Assembly (NCBI RefSeq): GCF_004138165.1
Contig: NZ_RYFF01000023.1
Span: forward strand, 23,576 to 87,575
Direction of reading: 5' to 3'
Source: Candidatus Chloroploca sp. Khr17
Lineage (GTDB): Bacteria > Chloroflexota > Chloroflexia > Chloroflexales > Chloroflexaceae
Length of the DNA stretch: 64,000 nt
Shown one piece after another: positions 1 to 6,942 of this stretch. The translations under genes and the position numbers were made by a program. The notes under the pieces are model-generated. The model was not told the DNA's origin, did no database searches, and saw only the letters and a list, made by a program, of their open reading frames with translations. The first letter of the stretch is position 1; each line of letters starts with the position of its first letter.

Positions 1-44
1 ATAACAGTTCTTGAAACCGCTGTCAAAGAATAGGGCTTGTTCCT

Positions 45-1049
45 ATGTCAAAGCAACCAACCGTCAGTGATATCGCCCGGCTCGCCCATGTCTCGCCAAG
101 CACGGTTTCGCGGGTACTCACCGGGAACAGCCGGGTTCACCCGGCCAAGAGTGCGGCGGTGCTTGCGGCCATCGAGCAGTTGAACTTTCGGCCCAACCTG
201 ACGGCCCGTGCGCTCGCGCTTGGGAAGTCGATGGTGATCGGTATTCTGACCCAGAGCATGATGAGCCAGTTCTATGGCGAGCTCGCCCAGGGCATCGAAG
301 ATGGCCTGGCAGGCAGTGGGTACCAAGGGGTCTTTGCGAGTGGTCACTGGGAGTCGCTCGATGAACAGGCGGCGCTCGATATTCTGCTGGCCCGCCAGGT
401 TGATGGCCTGATCGTGCTGGGGGGCTATCATCCTGATACCGCTTTGCGTGCGATCAACAAGCAGATCCCGTTGATTGCCGTCGGACGCCACATCGAGGGG
501 CTCGAAGATCACTGCATCCGCGTCGAGAATGCCTCTGGCTCTTTTCAGGCTGTGCGCCATCTGATCGATCTCGGGCATCGGCGCATCGCCCACATCGGTG
601 GCATTCCATCCCACCTTGATGCGTGCGAACGGCAACGCGGGTATACCGAGGCGCTCACCTCAGCCGGGCTGGCCGTTGATGAACGCCTGATCGTCGAGGG
701 TAACTTCACCGAACAGAGCGGCTTGCTCGCCCTTGAGACACTTCTAGCGCGGGGGAGCCATTTCACGGCGATCTTTGCCGCCAACGACCAGATGGCCTAC
801 GGCATCAGGCTCGGCCTCTACCGCCGCGGGCTGCGTGTGCCCGATGATATTTCGCTCGTCGGCTTTGACGATCTGCTCGGCTCAGTCTATACCACCCCGC
901 CCCTGACAACCGTCCGCCAATCAATGCTTGAGCAGGGCCGCCAGGCCGCCCGTGGGTTGCTACGCCTGCTTGCCAACGAGCCACCCGCGCTTCCCTCGAT
1001 CACGACCGAACTCGTGATTCGGGAAACGACCGCCCGCGTACGCGGCTAA
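45..1049 (+). CDS. LacI family transcriptional regulator
   Basis: 334 aa, the usual length for LacI/GalR. Residues 6-55 form the N-terminal helix-turn-helix (TVSDIARLAHVSPSTVSRVL) followed by the hinge helix region RPNLTARALA. Residues about 60-330 are a periplasmic-binding-protein-like effector domain, with the typical VGFDDLLGSVYTTPPLTTVRQ segment near the end. By family it should be a sugar-responsive repressor; the effector cannot be read from sequence. The gene begins 44 bases from the window edge, so its promoter and any target sugar operon lie outside. It faces prfC tail to tail with a 29-bp gap. Confidence 0.93.
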   Translation: MSKQPTVSDIARLAHVSPSTVSRVLTGNSRVHPAKSAAVLAAIEQLNFRPNLTARALALGKSMVIGILTQSMMSQFYGELAQGIEDGLAGSGYQGVFASGHWESLDEQAALDILLARQVDGLIVLGGYHPDTALRAINKQIPLIAVGRHIEGLEDHCIRVENASGSFQAVRHLIDLGHRRIAHIGGIPSHLDACERQRGYTEALTSAGLAVDERLIVEGNFTEQSGLLALETLLARGSHFTAIFAANDQMAYGIRLGLYRRGLRVPDDISLVGFDDLLGSVYTTPPLTTVRQSMLEQGRQAARGLLRLLANEPPALPSITTELVIRETTARVRG

Positions 1050-1078
1050 GGCAAGGCTGAGGCGCAGCGGAGTGCGCT

Positions 1079-2704
1079 TCACCTATCAGGGCCACGTAGG
1101 AGTAACTGGGGACGTTCACGCTCAAGATAGGCGAGCTCCCACTCGCTCGTAAAGAGCAGCACCGGATCACCATTGTGATCGCGCATCTGGCGTACCGTCG
1201 AAAAGAGCCGCGTCTCAGACAACACCTCGGGTGTGCAGGTCGGCCAACGGGCAGTGGTATATGCCAAAGGCTCAAGGGTGGTCTCGACATTGTACTCGGC
1301 GGCCATCCGCGCCTGTACCACATCAAACTGCAACTCACCGACAGCAGCGAGAATTGGCTCACGCCGCAGGCCATCAGGGTCATAGAGCAACTGCACAACC
1401 CCTTCTTCAACCAGTTGTTCAAGGCCCTTGTGGAATTGCTTGTGTTTGGCGAGGCTGCGATTCTGCAGTACCGCAAAACACTCGGGCGCAAAACGCGGGA
1501 TGGCGGTGAACGTCAAGGGTGATCCGGCACAGAGCGTATCACCAATGGCAAAAACCCCAGGGTTCGTCACGCCGATCACATCGCCCGGGAAAGCCTCGCT
1601 CACCGTCTCACGCTCGCGGGCAAACATCCGACTCGGGCGGGTGAGCCGGATGCTCCGCCCAAGGCGCGGGTTCTGAACCTGCATATCCTTGGTGAAGCGA
1701 CCCGAGCAGACCCGAATAAAGGCGGTGCGGTCGCGATGCTGGGGATCCATATTGGCCTGAATCTTGAAGACAAAGCCCGCGAAGGGTTCAGCAATTGGAT
1801 CGATCAAGCCCCGGTCACTCATCCGCATCCCAGGCGGCGGGGCGAGTTCAACCAGCGTCTGCAAGAAGGCCTCGACCCCAAAGTTGTTCAGCGCACTGCC
1901 AAAGCAGACCGGCGTCACCTCACCGCGGAGGAAGGTTGCCTCATCAAACGCTGCGCCAGCCCCTTCCAGCAGCGCCACATCATCACGCAGGCGCTGGGCA
2001 GCCGCAGCGCCAATCAGGGTCTCAAGCGCCGGATCAGCGAGATCAGCCACCTGAACTGGCGCACGGTGGGCACCATGGGCGGTACGCGTAAACCGTAGCA
2101 CCTGACGCTCAGACAGATTGTAGACGCCCTGAAAATCCCCGCCCGAGCCAATGGGCCAATTGAGCGGCGTCGCACCGATGTCCAACACCCGCTCGATCTC
2201 GTCAAGCAGATCAAGCGGCTCGCGCCCTGGTTGGTCAAGCTTGTTGATAAAGGTCAGAATCGGCACCCCCCGGCGGCGACAGACTTCAAAAAGCTTGCGC
2301 GTCTGCGCTTCAATGCCCTTCGCGGCATCGAGCACCATAACGGCACTATCAACCGCCATCAGCGTACGGTAGGTATCCTCGCTGAAATCCTGGTGGCCGG
2401 GGGTATCAAGCAGATTGATCCGATAGCCGGCATAGTCAACCGCCAGCACCGTGGACGTGATCGAAATGCCACGCTCACGCTCCATCGCCATCCAGTCAGA
2501 GGTCGCATGGCGCTGGTGCTTGCGGGTTCGCACTGAACCGGCAAGATCGATGGCCCCCGCGTAGAGCAGCAACTTCTCGGTGAGCGTTGTCTTGCCTGCA
2601 TCGGGATGCGAAATAATCGCAAACGTACGACGGCGGGCGGTCTCGGAAACCAACTGCTGATCGGCAAGCGTTTGCTCAGTTGGTGGGGTGATCATCATAG
2701 ACAT
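1079..2704 (-). CDS. prfC: peptide chain release factor 3 (RF3)
   Basis: 541 aa from the chosen start, matching the RF3 family (about 530). RF3 is the GTPase that recycles RF1/RF2 from the ribosome after peptide release. Visible are the P-loop SHPDAGKTT, the switch region RERGISI, LLDTPGHQDFSEDTYRTL and NKLDQPGREP, all in the first 160 residues, then RF3-type domains 2 and 3. The open frame extends 16 codons upstream to 2752, but an AGGAG lies about 11 bases before the ATG at 2704, and homologues start near here. It lies 34 bp downstream of the XRE-cupin gene on the same strand, so the two may share a transcript. Confidence 0.95.
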   Translation of the reverse strand: MSMMITPPTEQTLADQQLVSETARRRTFAIISHPDAGKTTLTEKLLLYAGAIDLAGSVRTRKHQRHATSDWMAMERERGISITSTVLAVDYAGYRINLLDTPGHQDFSEDTYRTLMAVDSAVMVLDAAKGIEAQTRKLFEVCRRRGVPILTFINKLDQPGREPLDLLDEIERVLDIGATPLNWPIGSGGDFQGVYNLSERQVLRFTRTAHGAHRAPVQVADLADPALETLIGAAAAQRLRDDVALLEGAGAAFDEATFLRGEVTPVCFGSALNNFGVEAFLQTLVELAPPPGMRMSDRGLIDPIAEPFAGFVFKIQANMDPQHRDRTAFIRVCSGRFTKDMQVQNPRLGRSIRLTRPSRMFARERETVSEAFPGDVIGVTNPGVFAIGDTLCAGSPLTFTAIPRFAPECFAVLQNRSLAKHKQFHKGLEQLVEEGVVQLLYDPDGLRREPILAAVGELQFDVVQARMAAEYNVETTLEPLAYTTARWPTCTPEVLSETRLFSTVRQMRDHNGDPVLLFTSEWELAYLERERPQLLLRGPDR

Positions 2705-2738
2705 CAGGCAGGTATCTCCTGGGATAACGTGGACAGCA

Positions 2739-3377
2739 TCAATGCAGTTCATCGCGCCGCGTATCGCTCTGGGTTTTCAAGGCAAGCACATCCTGAACAA
2801 GATCACTCCGCCCGCTGCCACCAACCAGAAGCACGGTGGCCGGGAGTTCGCTCTGGTTGGCCCAGGCAAACGCCATCCCAGAGGGCAGATAGGCACTATC
2901 ACCAGCCGAAAGGATCTCAACTCCATCATTAGTAACAAGCGCAAGGCTGCCGCTCAGCACCAGCGCAAACGTATCGTGGCGATGCACTTCGGGATGCTGG
3001 CTACTCATCCCCGCAGGCGCAATGACCAACTCAACGGCGGCGAGACGCCGCTCAGGCGAAGCGTCGCTCAGCACGCTGATCGTCGTCTGGGAGCAGGCGC
3101 TCGTATGGCTCGCACGATCACCACGGCGAATTACCGTTCGCACCGCAGCATTCTGTTCAAGCGAGCTAAAGAGTTGGCCGAGGGTTACTCCGAGGGCACT
3201 GGCAATCTTCTCGAGTGACGCAAGCGAAGGCGAGGCGGCATCGGCCTCAATCTGCGAGATAAAAGAGGGCGAAAAGCCAACCTGGGCGGCCAACGTCCGC
3301 ACCGAAAGCCCGCGCTGGGTACGCAACTCGCGCAGCATTACCCCAAGGCCCTGATGAGCCCGTTCTCCTGATGCCAT
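2739..3377 (-). CDS. XRE family regulator with cupin domain
   Basis: 212 aa. Residues 10-66 form an HTH of the Cro/C1 type (LRTQRGLSVRTLAAQVGFS, then FISQIEADAASPSLASLEKIA). Residues about 115-190 form a cupin_2 barrel, including the metal-site-like HPEVHRHD and the PSGMAFAWANQ strand. This architecture is common in repressors that sense small metabolites. Its promoter region (3378-3460) carries a repeated heptamer that could be an autoregulatory site. The ligand is unknown. Confidence 0.88.
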   Translation of the reverse strand: MASGERAHQGLGVMLRELRTQRGLSVRTLAAQVGFSPSFISQIEADAASPSLASLEKIASALGVTLGQLFSSLEQNAAVRTVIRRGDRASHTSACSQTTISVLSDASPERRLAAVELVIAPAGMSSQHPEVHRHDTFALVLSGSLALVTNDGVEILSAGDSAYLPSGMAFAWANQSELPATVLLVGGSGRSDLVQDVLALKTQSDTRRDELH

Positions 3378-3430
3378 CCAGATGCATCCCTGTTATACCG
3401 TGCGCAGCAATTGCGTCGTAACCTCAGGCC

Positions 3431-3456
3431 CATATTGTACACTAGTATTGTATATA
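3431..3456. promoter_or_regulatory. spaced TATTGTA direct repeat upstream of the XRE-cupin gene
   Basis: The heptamer TATTGTA occurs at 3433-3439 and 3446-3452, a 13-base period, around the small palindrome CACTAGTG-like centre. On the minus strand the same bases give two TACAATA boxes that resemble -10 elements, 55-75 bases before the XRE-cupin start. This could be a promoter with an overlapping operator; the assignment rests on position only. Confidence 0.4.
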
Positions 3457-3529
3457 TGTGAAACAGGAGTGATCAAGTACGCAGGGCTGATTGCCGAGGC
3501 GAAGTTGACGGGGGTGGTGCAGACCCGCG

Positions 3530-3799
3530 TTGAAGTCGCAGCACCTGCCCGATGGGAACACCGCCTGGGTCGTGGCCGCCATCTGGGTGGATCTGGCCGC
3601 ATGGCAAGCCATGGGTGCGCGGTTGGGCTGGCAGGTCTCTGTGACCAACACCACGCCTGCGCAGGATGACGTCGCGGCGCTGGTGACAAGCTCTCACCAG
3701 CAACCGGTGCATGAGCGCAGCTTCAGTCGGCTCAAGACGCGCAATCTGCACGCCCCAGCGGCGCTAAGCCCAAAGTCGGCGCTTTTTCAGGCCCGGTAG
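3530..3799 (+). pseudogene. transposase remnant (IS4/IS1634-like C-terminal piece)
   Basis: An open stretch of 89 codons with no convincing start. The part reading GWQVSVTNTTPAQDDVAAL, then QPVHERSFSRLKTRNLH, resembles the C-terminal block of DDE transposases of the IS4/IS1634 type, in which an ERxFxxLK motif holds the catalytic glutamate. Both the N-terminal catalytic part and the downstream part after the ERSF block are missing. No terminal repeats could be assigned. Family placement is from memory of the motif. Confidence 0.5.
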
Positions 3800-3833
3800 C
3801 CTTCAAAACGCTTTGAAAACGGTGAGCAACGCG

Positions 3834-4100
3834 ATGGTCAAGCCGCTTATTGGCCCCCCCGGGACCATCTTCACAGTGATCGGCATTGGTTTCGCGCCGG
3901 GTGAGAAAGTCGGGGTCTACGTCACCGCACCGGATGGACAGGTCGATGGCGCACCTTTCCAGATCGGCGCGAACGGCGTTGGCTTCACAGATAAAGTCTC
4001 TTTTGAGACGGAGGCGGATATCCAGCTTGGTGTATGGGCAATGACCTTTGAGGGGGTGAGCAGCGGCCATAAGGCCATCGCCTACTTCCGCATTCAGTAG
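3834..4100 (+). CDS. small beta-rich protein, probable 3' fragment of a secreted protein
   Basis: 88 aa from the ATG at 3834, which follows GGTGAG by seven bases; the frame is open from 3813. The sequence (PPGTIFTVIGIGFAPGEKVGVYV, GAPFQIGANGVGF, GVWAMTFEGVSSG) looks like an IPT/Ig-like domain found at the C-terminus of larger surface proteins in Chloroflexota. It has no signal peptide here. It directly follows a transposase remnant, so it is most likely the surviving end of a gene cut by insertion. Translation is possible but unproven. Confidence 0.45.
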   Translation: MVKPLIGPPGTIFTVIGIGFAPGEKVGVYVTAPDGQVDGAPFQIGANGVGFTDKVSFETEADIQLGVWAMTFEGVSSGHKAIAYFRIQ

Positions 4101-4110
4101 CACGCGCTGT

Positions 4111-4134
4111 TCAGGGAGGGCAAGCCCTCCCTGA
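4111..4134. terminator. hairpin after the Ig-like fragment
   Basis: Arms TCAGGGAGGGC (4111-4121) and its exact complement (4124-4134) flank a two-base centre, starting 10 bases after the stop codon at 4100. There is no clear T-run, so it may act as a weak terminator or RNA 3'-end stabiliser. Confidence 0.45.
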
Positions 4135-4170
4135 GAACCCCTCCCTACCGCAACTTTTCCCTGGAAGTCT

Positions 4171-4353
4171 TTAGAGGCTGCCTGAAAAGGGTGTGAAGGC
4201 GATCCGGCGCCGTGGTTGCGGCGCATCACGATGAATGAGCAGGTAGGCCAGGAATGCCTGGAGGCGCGGCGCATGCAGGGTATGCAGCGGCGTTCCGCCT
4301 ACGTACACCTGAAAGGTTCCGAGCATCTGGATCGACATGGGCTGATGATCCAT
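4171..4353 (-). pseudogene. N-terminal fragment of a BTAD/SARP-type regulator
   Basis: From an ATG at 4353 (or 4338) the translation MSIQMLGTFQVYVGG, then PRLQAFLAYLLIHRD and QPRRRIAF matches the first about 50 residues of bacterial transcriptional activator (winged helix plus BTAD) proteins, in which RIAF is normally followed by a LFWPD-type motif. Here homology stops at about 4199 and the frame ends 10 codons later. The large regulator at 54.3-57.8 kb shows the intact version of this fold. Confidence 0.6.
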
Positions 4354-4643
4354 TGCCGCTCTCCTGAACCGTACATAATATGCTGCAGCCATCATCAGAA
4401 TCAGAACTGCGCATATTCGGATAGCCGCTGAATGAAGCACAAGCGACTGTTACGACAGGTAGCAAAACATCAGATAGTGAACAAACACCTGCTTATCGTA
4501 GCATAAATCAAGTGAAATGACTGGAGCGAAAAGGAGTTGCTAACTTATGGTATATTGCCTTAACGGATGCCTGCTTCTACGGTGAGGCGGGTAAGCTTGG
4601 TACAATAGCAACAGCATCTTCCCTGCCCTGCTGAGGATACGCT
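4354..4643. other. intergenic spacer between divergent fragments, possible promoter
   Basis: No coding potential seen. The sequence is AT-richer than its surroundings. A TACAAT at about 4600-4605 is a candidate -10 for the gene starting at 4644; no good -35 accompanies it. GAGG lies eight bases before that ATG. Confidence 0.35.
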
Positions 4644-5807
4644 ATGCGCGAGATTGACGTCATTCGTGAAACCCGTCGGTTGTTCCAGGCTCACGGGTTG
4701 CTTGGGCAACCGATCCTGGATCTCTATACCGATGCACATCCATCATTAATAGGCGATCCTTCTTTAGAGCCATTTCAGCGCTTCACCCTCCAATTTGATG
4801 CGTTTGCCACCCATCCAGATCTGGTTGGCCGCCTCGCTGATGGCGCAACCATGTTTGCAGTTGAAGCCAAAGGCGAAATGGATTGGCTCAAAGGCCTCGC
4901 CCAGGCCGAGACCTATCGCTATGGCTTTCACGCCGTGCTCATGGCGGTCGCGGGCACCCCCTCACCAGATCTCGTCACATTTGCCCGGCAACGAGGAGTG
5001 GGCATCCTCGCGATCACAACCGGTACGCTGCAACTCCTGGAGCCTCCGGTGCTCCACTTACCTCTGCTGAAACATGCCGAGCATATTCGGCGTCAGTTTG
5101 CCACGGGAAGTGCGCTGCGCACCCAGTTTAGCTACAATCTCCCGACCCACTACCTCGCCTGTGCCGCCTGTCTGTATGCCTGGGAACGTGAGGAGGGGGT
5201 TGCGCCGGTTGCGCTTGCGCAGCTCGAAGCGGTGGTACGCCAGCACTATCCCGTCATGCCCCGCCAGTTCAAGCCAGCTTTGCAGGGAGCCGAAAAACTG
5301 GGCCTACTCGTGATCCAGGGGCGAACGATCAGCCTCAGTCCGCTGGGGCGTACCTGTGCCAGCTTATTGCCTCCCGCGGTGGAACTCGCCACCTTGCATC
5401 GTGCCGCGATCAAGCGGCAGCCGCTCGTTGACCTTGATCCGCGTACGGCGGCGGTCTTGCGCATCCTGTTGCTTCGCGATCCCATTGCCGGATTCTTACA
5501 CGAGATCCTCACGCAGATCGGCCCGCAGCAGCCGGTACCCATGCCCGTGCTCGTGGAAACCGCCGCCCGGTTCGACAAACTCCTTACGCCGCTGGTCTTC
5601 TTCTTTCCCCGTGATGTCGCAACGTTGCTTGACGACCAAGGCTTTCTGATCTGGCGCAAGATCCAGCCCCAACACTATCGTACATCCATTTATATGCAGT
5701 ACAAGCAGATCATGACCCACGCTGGCATGCTGCACTACCACGGTGTCGGGGGAACATCGTCGCAGCACTATCAGCCCGAGCGCGATCTTTGGGAGGTACG
5801 GCTCTAA
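4644..5807 (+). CDS. PD-(D/E)XK nuclease-like N-terminal domain protein, function unknown
   Basis: 387 aa, not recognised as a named family. Residues 45-85 fit a restriction-endonuclease-like core: D52 in LQFDAF, then E74 and K76 in FAVEAKGE, i.e. a D-(X)n-E-A-K arrangement. The remaining 300 residues look alpha-helical with winged-helix-like stretches (QFKPALQGAEKLGLLVIQGRTISLSPLGR). No signal peptide or membrane segment. The gene meets the next ORF tail to tail and overlaps its end by 98 bp. A defence or DNA-processing role is possible from fold and context only. Confidence 0.6.
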   Translation: MREIDVIRETRRLFQAHGLLGQPILDLYTDAHPSLIGDPSLEPFQRFTLQFDAFATHPDLVGRLADGATMFAVEAKGEMDWLKGLAQAETYRYGFHAVLMAVAGTPSPDLVTFARQRGVGILAITTGTLQLLEPPVLHLPLLKHAEHIRRQFATGSALRTQFSYNLPTHYLACAACLYAWEREEGVAPVALAQLEAVVRQHYPVMPRQFKPALQGAEKLGLLVIQGRTISLSPLGRTCASLLPPAVELATLHRAAIKRQPLVDLDPRTAAVLRILLLRDPIAGFLHEILTQIGPQQPVPMPVLVETAARFDKLLTPLVFFFPRDVATLLDDQGFLIWRKIQPQHYRTSIYMQYKQIMTHAGMLHYHGVGGTSSQHYQPERDLWEVRL

Positions 5808-6378
5808 ACGGAGGTACGGATGCCATCCGTATATTCCCCACAAAATGCAATCGCCGCTGATCCGTTGCAACAACCGGAGCAATCAGCGTGAACACCCGCT
5901 CTATCTCCCGATCTGGATAAAGATCAGGATACATCGGTATTGGATCTATTGATAAAGCATTTAATTGTTTAATCTGAGCAGCTGTAAACTGCGGAAGCAA
6001 GGTCGTCTGAAACGATTGCACACCCATCTTCCGCATCAAAAAAATCATATTGGCGGCGAGATGAGAGCGCCCATAGGTGACATGTGGGCTGACCATAGAG
6101 ATAAAGGTGTCGTGATGCAGCTGCGAATTCCGCGCATGAGCAACCAGAAACTTGGCATGGTTGGCGACGGGATCCGCACGACTGACTTCAAATTCAACCC
6201 ACACCGCGTGTCGTCCATCGTTATGGCGAAAAAGCACATCAACCCGCGATGAATAGCCCATACGTCGTTCAAATGTTTCTGAAAGAAGGCGTTGTTCGGT
6301 GTGACACGTCCAGCCGATTGGACATTGCTGCTTAAACATAGTCTGCAAATATTCAGCGAGGAAGCCCATCATCTGCAC
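5710..6378 (-). CDS. hypothetical protein with degenerate nuclease-like motif
   Basis: 222 aa from a GTG at 6378 (ATG alternatives at 6372 and 6369, weak ribosome site). The segment RVDVLFRHNDGRHAVWVEFE (D47, E62, E64) resembles a PD-(D/E)XK core, but the expected lysine is not obvious: the position reads VSR. The body is AT-richer than neighbouring genes, which suggests transfer. Its last 30 codons overlap the convergent gene, and the C-terminal sequence there (RARADSAATMFPRHRG) looks like read-out of the other gene's antisense rather than a conserved domain, so the native end may be lost. Confidence 0.5.
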   Translation of the reverse strand: MQMMGFLAEYLQTMFKQQCPIGWTCHTEQRLLSETFERRMGYSSRVDVLFRHNDGRHAVWVEFEVSRADPVANHAKFLVAHARNSQLHHDTFISMVSPHVTYGRSHLAANMIFLMRKMGVQSFQTTLLPQFTAAQIKQLNALSIDPIPMYPDLYPDREIERVFTLIAPVVATDQRRLHFVGNIRMASVPPFRAVPPKDRARADSAATMFPRHRGSAACQRGS

Positions 6379-6533
6379 TTTCTAGTTGCTCGCAATGGTG
6401 CAAAGAATTGCCAGCGATCGCTGGAACCATTTTAGCGCTTGCGTTTGCAATAGGATGTGATTAACACACTCATCCCAATCTTGTCAGGCACTTAAGCGTG
6501 GCCTAGGGATTATTGCGATCTAGCCTGCACAGA

Positions 6534-6755
6534 TCAGGCACCACCGTTAGCTTCCCAACGTTGCAAAGCATGAGCGGGAACAGTAATTACCCCTCGCGTC
6601 GTACCGTCTGCGTCAAAAAACTCCACACTATATCCCATCTCATAACCCGGGCGGTCATGACGATCAACGACGGTACCGACAGCGCCAGCAAACATACCCT
6701 CTTCCGGTATATCAATCAACAACAAAACATCTTCATAGAGTGAAAACTTTAGCAT
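6534..6755 (-). CDS. DUF4926 domain protein
   Basis: 73 aa from MLKFSLYEDVLLL; the frame is open eight codons further to 6779. The pattern DVLLLIDIPEEGMFAGAVGTVVD, then GYSVEFFDADGTTRGVITV and PAHALQRW is that of DUF4926, a small SH3-like family often found beside toxin-like or nuclease genes. It lies upstream of the nuclease-like ORF at 5710-6378 on the same strand, 155 bp apart. No biochemical function is established for the family to my knowledge. Confidence 0.7.
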   Translation of the reverse strand: MLKFSLYEDVLLLIDIPEEGMFAGAVGTVVDRHDRPGYEMGYSVEFFDADGTTRGVITVPAHALQRWEANGGA

Positions 6756-6794
6756 AACGCCTCTTTCTAAAAACAACATTTTACATCATTGCAC

Positions 6795-6825
6795 AAAAAG
6801 GATCCCATAGAATGGGATCCTTTTT
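6795..6825. terminator. bidirectional hairpin with A and T tracts
   Basis: Fourteen-base perfect arms (6795-6808 and 6812-6825, core GGATCCCAT) around an AGA loop; the stem begins in five A and ends in five T. It sits 39 bp upstream of the DUF4926 start and about 117 bp beyond the end of the ATPase gene, both on the minus strand, so it most likely terminates the ATPase transcript. Confidence 0.8.
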
Positions 6826-6942
6826 GACCTTGACCTTGTCCACCGGAACAGCGCTTCCTTGCTTATTCCGGGTCTGGTGCGCTTAAACGCTCGTCACGTA
6901 TGGCGTCAAGACGCTCGCTTTTCCCCAGAAGGTAGGATGGCA

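Noticed and set aside
48..635. 195-codon minus-strand ORF
   Set aside because: Antisense shadow of the LacI gene; no ribosome site or family signature.
3382..3669. Plus-strand ORF starting before the transposase remnant
   Set aside because: Second half is the transposase remnant in the wrong frame; first half lies in the XRE-cupin promoter.
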